This document shows positions 19,204 through 27,484 of a stretch of DNA of 43,089 bases, piece after piece. Origin of the DNA: Lachnospiraceae bacterium (GTDB lineage: Bacteria > Bacillota > Clostridia > Lachnospirales > Lachnospiraceae); assembly GCA_024687655.1 (NCBI GenBank), contig JAILEN010000033.1, forward strand, positions 1 to 43,089, read 5' to 3'. A program made the translations under genes and the position numbers. Position 1 is the first letter of the stretch, and each line of letters begins with the position of its first letter. The notes beneath the pieces were generated by a model. That model made no database searches and had not been told where the DNA came from. It saw only the letters and a program-made list of their open reading frames with translations.

Positions 19204-20845
19204 ACACCTTTGGATCAGCTTTATATTCGGCGGCCTGCTGGCGGCCGCCGCTTTTGTGTGTATTTACGGCTTTCGGGTTTTGATACCAACCTATGACGAC
19301 TGGCTTTTGTTCACCAGGGACGGAGTGGACAATATGCAGCACTATCAGGGATGGGTGGCTTACAGGCGCAGCCCCTGGCAGTTCCCCCTGGGCCTGACGG
19401 AGGGGATACTGTATCCGGACAGGATCTCCGTGATTTATACGGATTCGGTGCCCCTGTTTGCCTTTATCTTCAAGCTGTTGTCACCCCTTTTACCGGAGAC
19501 CTTCCAGTATTTCGGGATCTTCGGACTGCTGTGCGCATTTTTACTGGGAGCTTTTTCAGCGGCCTTTATCTGCCGCTTTACGGATCGTCCCTTGTTTTCG
19601 TCCCTTTGCGCACTGTTTTTTGCTACCGCCTTCGTGTTTTTGCACCGCATGTTTTATCATACGGCTCTGGCGGCGCAGTGGATAGTGGTGGCGTCACTGT
19701 TTCTGTGGCTGGCGGTTCCATATAAAAAGGAAGGCTTCGGAGGTGTCCGGGCAGTATCATGGACCCTGCTTTCGGTGACGGCCATTCTTACCGAGGCGTA
19801 CTTTTTGCCCATGGTCTGGGGCATCATGCTCTGTGACCTCATCGCTTATGGCCTTGGAAAAAAGGACATCCGGAGCTTTGCCGGTGCACTGGTCATCACC
19901 ATGGGACCGGCAGCAGTCTTTACGGTTCTGATCGGATGGTGCTTCGGACTGTTTTACGGTGATGTACAGTCCTCCGGTCTTGGCCTGGGGGTATACACCT
20001 TTAACCTGATCAATTTTGTGAATCCATTTTGGATGTCCTCAGTCATCCCCTGGCTGCCCTCCGACTTTTTCCAGTATGAGGGTCTGGCCTATCTGGGCCT
20101 GGGAGTGCTGGGCCTGATACCGGTGGCCGTGGTGCTGTGGATCAGAGGCAGATCAAAGGATGAGCCTGTGGATATCTCTATGTGGCTTCCCCTGGTGATA
20201 TTTTTTGTGGGGTTTTCCGTCGCGGCCATAAGCCCCGTCGTTTCCATAGGAGATCACAGGTTCACCGTACCCATTCCGGATACTCTGTGGGAGCTTTGGT
20301 CCACCTTTCGCAGCTGCGGCCGCATGATATGGCCGGTGTATTATCTGATCATCCTCGCTGTCTGCACAGGTCTGGGCCGGTATGCGGGGTGTGAGAAGGT
20401 TGCCGTCAGTATACTTATGGCAGCCCTGGTGATACAGATGTATGATGCCCACGGGTATATTGAGGACCTCAACGAAAAGTTTTCAACTCCCCATGAGTAT
20501 GTGAGTTCACTGAGGGATCCCAAGTGGGATGAGATAGGAAAAAACTACGAGCACATTGCAGTTTGTCCTGATGTGCATGATGTGTACTATACATACGAGG
20601 GTGAGGAGCTGGAGTACTTCGCACTGCAAAAGGGCCTGACCATGAATATAGTCTATACCGCCCGGGAGGTTTCTAAGCAGGTGAATGAGAGGATGGAAAA
20701 GGAGCTTGATGCCATCCGCTCCGGGGAGGCCGGACCCGACAGGAAAACCGTCTATGTCTTTTTGAATGGGAAAAAGGATAAGAGCCTGCCCCTCAATTAT
20801 TATAAGCTCAATGGCTACACCATCGGCGTAGCCGGTGAATTATAG
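19190..20845 (+). CDS. Polytopic membrane protein, paralogous family A (DUF6311-like)
   Basis: QHYQGWVAYRRSPWQFPLGLTEGILYPDRISVIYTDSVPLFAFIFKLLSPLLPETFQYFG; start overlaps serpin stop by 14 nt. Confidence 0.82.
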   Translation: MKSNRHLWISFIFGGLLAAAAFVCIYGFRVLIPTYDDWLLFTRDGVDNMQHYQGWVAYRRSPWQFPLGLTEGILYPDRISVIYTDSVPLFAFIFKLLSPLLPETFQYFGIFGLLCAFLLGAFSAAFICRFTDRPLFSSLCALFFATAFVFLHRMFYHTALAAQWIVVASLFLWLAVPYKKEGFGGVRAVSWTLLSVTAILTEAYFLPMVWGIMLCDLIAYGLGKKDIRSFAGALVITMGPAAVFTVLIGWCFGLFYGDVQSSGLGLGVYTFNLINFVNPFWMSSVIPWLPSDFFQYEGLAYLGLGVLGLIPVAVVLWIRGRSKDEPVDISMWLPLVIFFVGFSVAAISPVVSIGDHRFTVPIPDTLWELWSTFRSCGRMIWPVYYLIILAVCTGLGRYAGCEKVAVSILMAALVIQMYDAHGYIEDLNEKFSTPHEYVSSLRDPKWDEIGKNYEHIAVCPDVHDVYYTYEGEELEYFALQKGLTMNIVYTAREVSKQVNERMEKELDAIRSGEAGPDRKTVYVFLNGKKDKSLPLNYYKLNGYTIGVAGEL

Positions 20846-20855
20846 GAGATCGCAT

Positions 20856-21710
20856 TTGGAAAAGTATATAAGACTGCTTCGCATGAAGCACTATATCAAA
20901 AATATTCTGGTGATCCTTCCCATGTTTTTCGGGGGAGCCTTTTTGGATACCGGTCTCTGGATAGTTGCGGCTTTGGGTTTTCTTTCGTTTTGTGCCGTCT
21001 CCTCCGCCATATATATTATCAATGATATCGCAGATGCCGACAGGGACCGCCTCCATCCGGAAAAGAAAAAGCGTCCCATTGCAAGCGGCGAGGTGTCGGT
21101 AAAAAGTGCATCTGTTGTTGCTGCAGTATGTCTGGCTTTGTCGGCAATCTTCTTTTATGTCATGACAGGGATGGGCGCTGCAGGATACTCCTATGGGGCC
21201 ATGCTGCTCTTGGCCTATCTTGCCATAAATGTCGCCTACAGCAGGGGGCTTAAAAATGTGCCCATACTGGATGTGGTGATCCTGGCCTTCGGATACGTCG
21301 TCCGGGTATATTTCGGCGGACTCATCACCGGCATAGAGGTGTCCGACTGGCTGTTTTTGGTCATTACGGCAGGTGCCCTCTACATGGGCTTTGGAAAGCG
21401 CCGGGGTGAGCTTATCCGTGGAGGCGACACCAGGGAGGTTTTAAAGAGCTACACCGAAGGCTTTCTGAACGGTTCCGTGACACTTATGATGGGACTTACC
21501 ATAGTATTTTACGCCCTTTGGGCCAGGGATATTTCTAAAAAGGGAATGATCTTTTCCGTTCCGCTTTTCATAGTGATAATGCTCAGATACGGCATGGTAT
21601 CGGACAAAAAAGCAGACGGGGACCCTGTGGAGGTGATCCTTTCCGATTTGCCTCTTATGGCGCTCTTGGTAGTATACGGCATAGCCGTCAGCCTGATCCT
21701 GTACATGTAA
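20856..21710 (+). CDS. UbiA-family prenyltransferase, decaprenyl-phosphate phosphoribosyltransferase (DPPR synthase)-like
   Basis: RMKHYIKNILVILPMFFGG, INDIADADRDRLHPEKKKRPIASG, YSRGLKNVPILDVVILAFGYVVRVYFGG; likely TTG start at 20856 with SD aggag. Confidence 0.85.
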   Translation: MEKYIRLLRMKHYIKNILVILPMFFGGAFLDTGLWIVAALGFLSFCAVSSAIYIINDIADADRDRLHPEKKKRPIASGEVSVKSASVVAAVCLALSAIFFYVMTGMGAAGYSYGAMLLLAYLAINVAYSRGLKNVPILDVVILAFGYVVRVYFGGLITGIEVSDWLFLVITAGALYMGFGKRRGELIRGGDTREVLKSYTEGFLNGSVTLMMGLTIVFYALWARDISKKGMIFSVPLFIVIMLRYGMVSDKKADGDPVEVILSDLPLMALLVVYGIAVSLILYM

Positions 21711-21720
21711 CGAGGACTTA

Positions 21721-24513
21721 ATGGACACACCTATAACAAATGAGAGAAATTCATATATAGATCTGTGCCGTGCCATAGCTGTCCTGGATGTGCTGGCGGG
21801 TCACACAGCCTTTTGGGTGATGTTTTGGGAGACACCCAACTGGGTCAAGAGCCTGACCCTTTTATTTGAGGTACCCACCTTTTTCTTCCTGTCCGGATGG
21901 GCCTCATCCCTTCGTACCCCCGATGTGAAAAAATCACTGCAGGGCCTCACAAGGTTTTGGATGCAGTGGATATATTTCGTCACGGTCATGGCAATAGTCT
22001 GTGTGGCAAGCTCATCCACTGCCTCTCCCATCGAGGGGATCTCGGGACCGGCGGATTTCATGCAAAACTATTTCTTTACCGTGAGTTTTCCCGGACTATC
22101 CATAGTATCCATCTCTCTGTGGTGGGTGGGTGCGTTTTTTGTTGTCATTCCACTGATGACGGCTCTGATCATGCTGATAAAAAGGACCCGGCATCCGGAG
22201 GTTTTCGAGATACTCCTGTGTGTGGCAGCAGGGGTGGTATTTTTAGTCTGGTCCCTGCGATCCGGGGATTTCGGCTCCGGCACAGTGTACCGGGAGCCGG
22301 TGACTGCAGAGGAGGTGGGTCTTAAAAATCTGGTGATAATGGGAAGCTCCGAGTCCGGAGTGACCCTGCCATTTTTGGCCTTTTTCTGGCTGCTGGGATA
22401 TAACAGAAAGAGGATAAGGATCGACAGATGGTGGAAGCTTATGATATCCGAGGCTGTGGTGATCACGGCCTATCTGATGTCCGTGGGATACTATGGTATT
22501 GGCTGGGATGATATTCAGACCGCAAAGTTCCCCCCGGCGGCTCCCTATCTCTTTTCCTCCATGATACTCATCTTTGTGATGCTGTATCTGGAGCAGTTTG
22601 TAAAAAAGACTGGGCGTATCCTGCCCCATATAGGGAAAAATGCACCCTTTTATTTTTTCGCCCAGGGGGTCACCAGCTCCCTGTGCACCAGGATAAAGCC
22701 CTTCATCCCGGGATCTTCCGACAATTTCAACGCCATTGTGGCAGGGGAGGCCACGGCGCTTAGGTTTAATCCGGCGCCCTATCTGATCCTGCTTCTTATA
22801 AATATCCTTATGGCCATTGCCCTTGCCGAGGCCCTGGCCTTCAGCTATTCACTGATAAAAAAGGCGGTGATGATGCAGCCTTTGAGGACATCCTGGCCCA
22901 TACCCGTGATCATCCTGGCCTTTGTTTTTGTCATGGTGTTTTACGAGTCCGTAAATGCACCGGGCCCCTTCGGGGAGTGGGACGACTACAGCTTTCCCAT
23001 TGTGTCCATGCTTCAGGAGCACCGGATCAGCGTTACCGACAGGACCATTCAGGGGGTAAAGGAGTGGCTGTATCCCGGATGGGACTGGATGGTGAACGGT
23101 TATAAGCTCTCCGGCATGTATACCGCCGACGGAGGCCAGCTTCCCTGGTATTTCCCGCTGTATGCCATTATCTGCATGCCGGCGGTGTTGCTTTTAAGGA
23201 GATTTTCCATTCCGCCCATGCATGCATTTCCCCTCACAAATATTGCGGTTGTGGCCCTGGCCCTCCTTATAGCAGGCAGGTTCTTAAAGACCGACAACAA
23301 AAGGCGCACCATACTGGTCCTTTTGCTGGCAGTGCACCCTGCGATCTTTTACATCAGTAACATTAGCGCGGAAGCCCTGATATATGCACTTTTGATAATC
23401 GGCTGCACCTTTTGGTACAACAGATGGTACAGGCCGGCGGCTGTCGTCATATCCCTGGCAGGGATGCTTAATCCCACCATTATGATAATGGGCGTGGTGA
23501 TGATACTGGAGTACCTGGAGTTTGAGGGATATTACTACCGGCCCAAGGATAACCTGATAAACCCGGGAAAATGGGCGGGTCTGATCTCATTTGGGGCCTG
23601 CTTTATACCGGCGCTTTTGCCCATGGCCTATAACTATTATCATACGGGACATATCAATCTGACTGCTGCCACAAAAGAGCTGGTCACAGGAAATGAGACC
23701 ACTCTTCAGCGTGCGTGGGCCTATATCACGGATCTGAATTATGGCATGCTCCCGTATTTTCCCATACTTTGCCTGATTGCATTGGTGCTGCTTTTCATCG
23801 TCCTGGTACGTATCAGAAATGTTTTCGCCTATGCCATGCCCCACAGATACCGGGAGAGAAGGGAGTTGATGGGTGAGGCGGCAAAGAAAAAGGCAAAGGC
23901 CGGCACCAGGTATATAGAGTGGATGGTCACCTTTATGCTGAATCTGATCCTGGTTTCCACGGTGATCCATATTAACAGCGGTATGTGCGCCATTGCCAGA
24001 TATAACGTCTGGCTTTCGGTGGTCCCCATTTTTGCCATTGTGTTTTTCGGGCATGATGTGGTTGACGTGTCATTTTTACGAAGGGCAGCTGCCACCGCCG
24101 TTACGGCAGGGGCTGTTCTGACGGGGGTCATAGTATACGCATATTATCCCCATTTTGCCATGAACGTACAGTATACGGACTTTTCTCCCATAGCGGATTA
24201 TGTGCTGGATAACCTGCCGGGCCTGTACAATCCCATCCCCTCTACATTTGTGGCCAGATCAGAGCATATAGACGGAGGATATGACTATGAGACGCCGGTG
24301 ATCTATTACGGTCATGACGGCTATGTCAGAAAGATACTGGCAACCGAAAAGGATGCAGATATGCTGGTAAATAATTACCGGTCGGCATATAAGGATATAA
24401 AGTGGTATAACAGGGAAAGCTTTGAAAATCAGGCAAAGCACCTGTCTGAGTCACCGGGATACATATCTGTTCCCGGCAGATATCGGGTCACCATCAGGGA
24501 TCAGCAGGAATGA
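21721..24513 (+). CDS. Fusion protein: N-terminal acyltransferase-3 domain plus C-terminal GT-C-like polytopic glycosyltransferase domain
   Basis: 930 aa; N-term YIDLCRAIAVLDVLAGHTAFWVMF..VPTFFFLSGWASSL; C-term after ~aa 390 FVMVFYESVNAPGPFGEWDDYSFPIVSMLQEH with many further TM segments. Confidence 0.78.
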   Translation: MDTPITNERNSYIDLCRAIAVLDVLAGHTAFWVMFWETPNWVKSLTLLFEVPTFFFLSGWASSLRTPDVKKSLQGLTRFWMQWIYFVTVMAIVCVASSSTASPIEGISGPADFMQNYFFTVSFPGLSIVSISLWWVGAFFVVIPLMTALIMLIKRTRHPEVFEILLCVAAGVVFLVWSLRSGDFGSGTVYREPVTAEEVGLKNLVIMGSSESGVTLPFLAFFWLLGYNRKRIRIDRWWKLMISEAVVITAYLMSVGYYGIGWDDIQTAKFPPAAPYLFSSMILIFVMLYLEQFVKKTGRILPHIGKNAPFYFFAQGVTSSLCTRIKPFIPGSSDNFNAIVAGEATALRFNPAPYLILLLINILMAIALAEALAFSYSLIKKAVMMQPLRTSWPIPVIILAFVFVMVFYESVNAPGPFGEWDDYSFPIVSMLQEHRISVTDRTIQGVKEWLYPGWDWMVNGYKLSGMYTADGGQLPWYFPLYAIICMPAVLLLRRFSIPPMHAFPLTNIAVVALALLIAGRFLKTDNKRRTILVLLLAVHPAIFYISNISAEALIYALLIIGCTFWYNRWYRPAAVVISLAGMLNPTIMIMGVVMILEYLEFEGYYYRPKDNLINPGKWAGLISFGACFIPALLPMAYNYYHTGHINLTAATKELVTGNETTLQRAWAYITDLNYGMLPYFPILCLIALVLLFIVLVRIRNVFAYAMPHRYRERRELMGEAAKKKAKAGTRYIEWMVTFMLNLILVSTVIHINSGMCAIARYNVWLSVVPIFAIVFFGHDVVDVSFLRRAAATAVTAGAVLTGVIVYAYYPHFAMNVQYTDFSPIADYVLDNLPGLYNPIPSTFVARSEHIDGGYDYETPVIYYGHDGYVRKILATEKDADMLVNNYRSAYKDIKWYNRESFENQAKHLSESPGYISVPGRYRVTIRDQQE

Positions 24514-24578
24514 CAGGGCCGGTTGTCCGGATCCGGCAGATGGATTATAATATGAAAAATAATTTAAGGGGGGATAAT

Positions 24579-25871
24579 ATGGCGGATAATACAAAAAAAG
24601 AATTAAGAAATCAGGTTATATACCAGATATTTGTCAGGAATTTCAGCGAGGAGGGCACCTTTCGTGCCGTTATACCACAGCTTGGCAGGATAAGGGATCT
24701 GGGGGTGGATATCATTTACCTTCTGCCCATACATCCCATTGGCGAGGTTGCAAGGAAGGGCAGTCTCGGATGTCCTTATGCCATAAGGGATTATCGGGGC
24801 ATCAATCCGGAATACGGTAACGAGGATGACCTGGTGGCTCTGGTGGATGCCATACATGATAAGGGGATGAAGTGTATCATTGATGTGGTCTATAACCACA
24901 CTTCTCCCGATTCCGTATTGGCAAAGGAGCATCCGGAGTGGTTTTACCACAAGGAAGACGGGTCCTTTGGTAATCATGTGGGTGATTGGACGGACGTCAT
25001 CGATCTGGATTATGACAACAGGGATCTGTGGGATTATCAGATAGAAACCTTAAAATACTGGGCAAAATATGTGGACGGCTTCAGATGTGATGTGGCCTCC
25101 TTGGTGCCTGTGGACTTCTGGCTCAGGGCACGGGATGAGGTCGGCACCGTAAAGCAGGATATGATCTGGCTCAGCGAGTCTGTGGATCCCGAGTTTATCA
25201 GGACCATGCGGGCCATGGGACTTTATGCTTATTCTGATTCTGAGATGTTCAGGGCTTTTGACATCAGCTACGATTATGACATCCACGGTGAGTGGGTGGA
25301 TTATCTGAATGGCCGCAGCAGTCTTTGCAGATACGCCGAGGCGGTGGACAGACAGGAATACATCTATCCCGGCAATTATGTGAAGCTTCGTTTTTTGGAA
25401 AATCACGATAAGGCCAGGGCCCGGTTTTTCTTCTCTGATGAAAAGGCTCTAAAAAACGCAACGGCTTGGAGCTTTTTCAACAAGGGCACGGCCTTTGTCT
25501 ATGCAGGACAGGAGGTGGGCGCTGTACATCTGCCCGGACTCTTTGACAAGGATATCGTGGACTGGGATGCAGATGATGCAGTGGATATCTCTGGATTGAT
25601 ATCGGTACTTTCCGGGATTAAAAAGGACGGGATATTTACTGACAGTTCCTTCAGGGTATCCGCACCAATAGATGATTTTCTGCTGGGAGTACACTCTCGT
25701 GGTGAAAGCAGGATGACAGGGGTGTTTTCATTGCGCGGGGCGGCGGGTACTGTTCCCGTTGAGCTGGAGGATGGAATATATGAGAACCTGATCGACGGAT
25801 CCCGGGTGGAGGTTTTCCAGGGGATGCTCCGTCATGTAGGGGATCCTGTGATAATAAAGACAGAAGGGTGA
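24579..25871 (+). CDS. GH13 (alpha-amylase family) glycoside hydrolase, no signal peptide
   Basis: YQIFVRNFSEEGTF, CIIDVVYNHTSPDS, DGFRCDVASLVP (nucleophile D), WLSESVDP (acid/base E), FLENHDKARA; start at 24579 after SD aagggggg. Confidence 0.88.
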   Translation: MADNTKKELRNQVIYQIFVRNFSEEGTFRAVIPQLGRIRDLGVDIIYLLPIHPIGEVARKGSLGCPYAIRDYRGINPEYGNEDDLVALVDAIHDKGMKCIIDVVYNHTSPDSVLAKEHPEWFYHKEDGSFGNHVGDWTDVIDLDYDNRDLWDYQIETLKYWAKYVDGFRCDVASLVPVDFWLRARDEVGTVKQDMIWLSESVDPEFIRTMRAMGLYAYSDSEMFRAFDISYDYDIHGEWVDYLNGRSSLCRYAEAVDRQEYIYPGNYVKLRFLENHDKARARFFFSDEKALKNATAWSFFNKGTAFVYAGQEVGAVHLPGLFDKDIVDWDADDAVDISGLISVLSGIKKDGIFTDSSFRVSAPIDDFLLGVHSRGESRMTGVFSLRGAAGTVPVELEDGIYENLIDGSRVEVFQGMLRHVGDPVIIKTEG

Positions 25872-25890
25872 CAATCCGTCCAAATATAAC

Positions 25891-25919
25891 TTGAAATGTA
25901 AGCCTCTATGTTATATAAT
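25891..25919 (+). promoter_or_regulatory. Strong sigma-A promoter TTGAAA-17-TATAAT
   Basis: TTGAAA at 25891-25896, exact 17-nt spacer, TATAAT at 25914-25919. Confidence 0.87.
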
Positions 25920-25921
25920 AC

Positions 25922-25968
25922 GCCTCGTGTGTCTGGTGCGCCAGAAGGATGTACCGAGCACACGAGGC
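25922..25968 (+). promoter_or_regulatory. 5'-terminal structured leader: outer stem GCCTCGTGTG/CACACGAGGC enclosing inner hairpin TCTGG-TGCG-CCAGA
   Basis: Outer 10-bp stem 25922-25931 / 25959-25968; inner 5-bp stem 25932-25936 / 25941-25945; placed at the expected transcription start. Confidence 0.78.
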
Positions 25969-26002
25969 TTATTTTATAACGAAAGAGAGGAAAAAAACTA
26001 AC

Positions 26003-26917
26003 ATGAAAAACGTACTCAAGAAAATCGCACTTCTGATGCTGGCGGTTTCAATGACAGTTCCTGCCGCATCAGCACTGGGCATCCCCGCTGCATCCGTTGC
26101 AGAGGCTGCTTCTACAGAGAAGATCACACTCTATGTGGGTGAGAAGTTTGCCGTTTCCGGTGTAAAGAGCATCAAGTCAGGCAACTCAAAGGTAGTTAAG
26201 GCAGGTACAGACAAGTCTTCAGGATATGTGACCCGTTACATGATCGCAAAGAAGGCAGGTACTGCAACTGTTACCACAAAGAGCTCTTACGGCAACTACA
26301 CTACAAAGTATAAGGTAACGGTTAAGAAGAACCCCTGCACCGCTACCATCAAGTGGTCTGCTTACAAGATGTCCGACACATCCAAGTACGGAGAGGCTTT
26401 TATCACCATCAAAAACAGCTCATCACAGATCTTTGATGACGTTGAGGTAAGATATACTTTGAAGAAGGCTGACGGGTCCGTGATCGAGGAGGATACAAAG
26501 TCTGCATACAGCGGCATTGCCGGGAAGGGTAAGGCTTATATCATCTTAAGCGGCGTTGACAAGACCGAGGTTGCTGATATGTCCGTTAAGGTAACAGGCC
26601 TGACACATTATCCCAACTACAACTACAAGGATGTGACTTCAAAGGTAAAGGTTGAGACCTCCGAAGAAGCTGCAGACAAGGAGATCAAGGTTCAGCTTAC
26701 AGCAAAGAACACCACTAAGAGCAGTGTTTCCGGAAGTGCATATTTTGTACTTAAGGATGGCTCCGGTGAGGTTATCGGCGTAAAGAGTGCCTCCACCTTC
26801 TACTTAAAGAGCAAGGCAACTGACACATCCGTAGAGAAGACTCTTGATATCGCATATTATCCCGGATACGACCACTACGAGGTCGAGAATTATTTCTACA
26901 CCAAGAAGATCAAGTAA
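26003..26917 (+). CDS. Secreted protein with N-terminal Ig-like (Big_2-type) domain and two repeated beta-sandwich-like segments
   Basis: Signal peptide MKNVLKKIALLMLAVSMTVPAASALG; SD aagagagg; Ser/Lys/Thr-rich; two similar segments (TATIKWSAYKM..FITIKNSS / KVQLTAKNTT..YFVLKDGSG). Confidence 0.82.
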   Translation: MKNVLKKIALLMLAVSMTVPAASALGIPAASVAEAASTEKITLYVGEKFAVSGVKSIKSGNSKVVKAGTDKSSGYVTRYMIAKKAGTATVTTKSSYGNYTTKYKVTVKKNPCTATIKWSAYKMSDTSKYGEAFITIKNSSSQIFDDVEVRYTLKKADGSVIEEDTKSAYSGIAGKGKAYIILSGVDKTEVADMSVKVTGLTHYPNYNYKDVTSKVKVETSEEAADKEIKVQLTAKNTTKSSVSGSAYFVLKDGSGEVIGVKSASTFYLKSKATDTSVEKTLDIAYYPGYDHYEVENYFYTKKIK

Positions 26918-26936
26918 ATAAACTGTTTATTACCTT

Positions 26937-26963
26937 GGGCAGGATGCAGATCCTGCCCTTTTT
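26937..26963 (+). terminator. Rho-independent terminator
   Basis: GGGCAGGAT-GCAG-ATCCTGCCC-TTTTT, 9-bp perfect stem, 20 nt after the stop codon. Confidence 0.93.
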
Positions 26964-27024
26964 CATTTGCCATAAAAGGCATTTCGTGATAAAGTATTCT
27001 TGGTTTTGCGGAGAGGTTGATCTG

Positions 27025-27480
27025 GTGAAAAACGACAGCAAAAAGGATACAATAGAGCTTTGTACGGTGGCAATGATCATTGTCGCCTTTTTGGTGTTTT
27101 TTGTACTGAAGGTCAACGGTTATTTTGACTTCACCCATAAGTATGGTATAAGAGAGATCTTCTCCACCATCGATCAGGAAAATGTCATGCTCATGATAGA
27201 CGGGGATGGGGAGACCATCTGGAATGAAGCCACTTTTTTAGGGGAGACAAAGGCGAAGACCGGGGACAGTATCAGGATCACCTTTGACAGACCCAGACAG
27301 ATATCGGGCATCAAGGTGACAGGAGATATACCGAAGGGTCTGGTGATAAAGACCGATGAGACAGAGGGCCGCGATAAGTTCACCTTTGATAAGCCGGTGC
27401 TCACCGGGGAGATCATAATGGAATTGCAGTCGGATGGTGAAAAAACCTGGAATATATCCGAACTGGAGGTAATGGAGTAA
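27025..27480 (+). CDS. Single-TM membrane-anchored protein with extracytoplasmic beta-sandwich-like domain
   Basis: GTG start (SD ggagagg) gives VKNDSKKDTIELCTVAMIIVAFLVFFVLKVNG then a soluble domain; the ORF-track start at 26935 lies inside the terminator hairpin. Confidence 0.65.
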   Translation: MKNDSKKDTIELCTVAMIIVAFLVFFVLKVNGYFDFTHKYGIREIFSTIDQENVMLMIDGDGETIWNEATFLGETKAKTGDSIRITFDRPRQISGIKVTGDIPKGLVIKTDETEGRDKFTFDKPVLTGEIIMELQSDGEKTWNISELEVME

Positions 27481-27484
27481 TAAG

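Noticed and set aside
26935-27024. ORF start at 26935 for the 181-aa protein
   Set aside because: This start lies in the terminator hairpin; the GTG at 27025 with SD ggagagg immediately before a TM helix is more credible.
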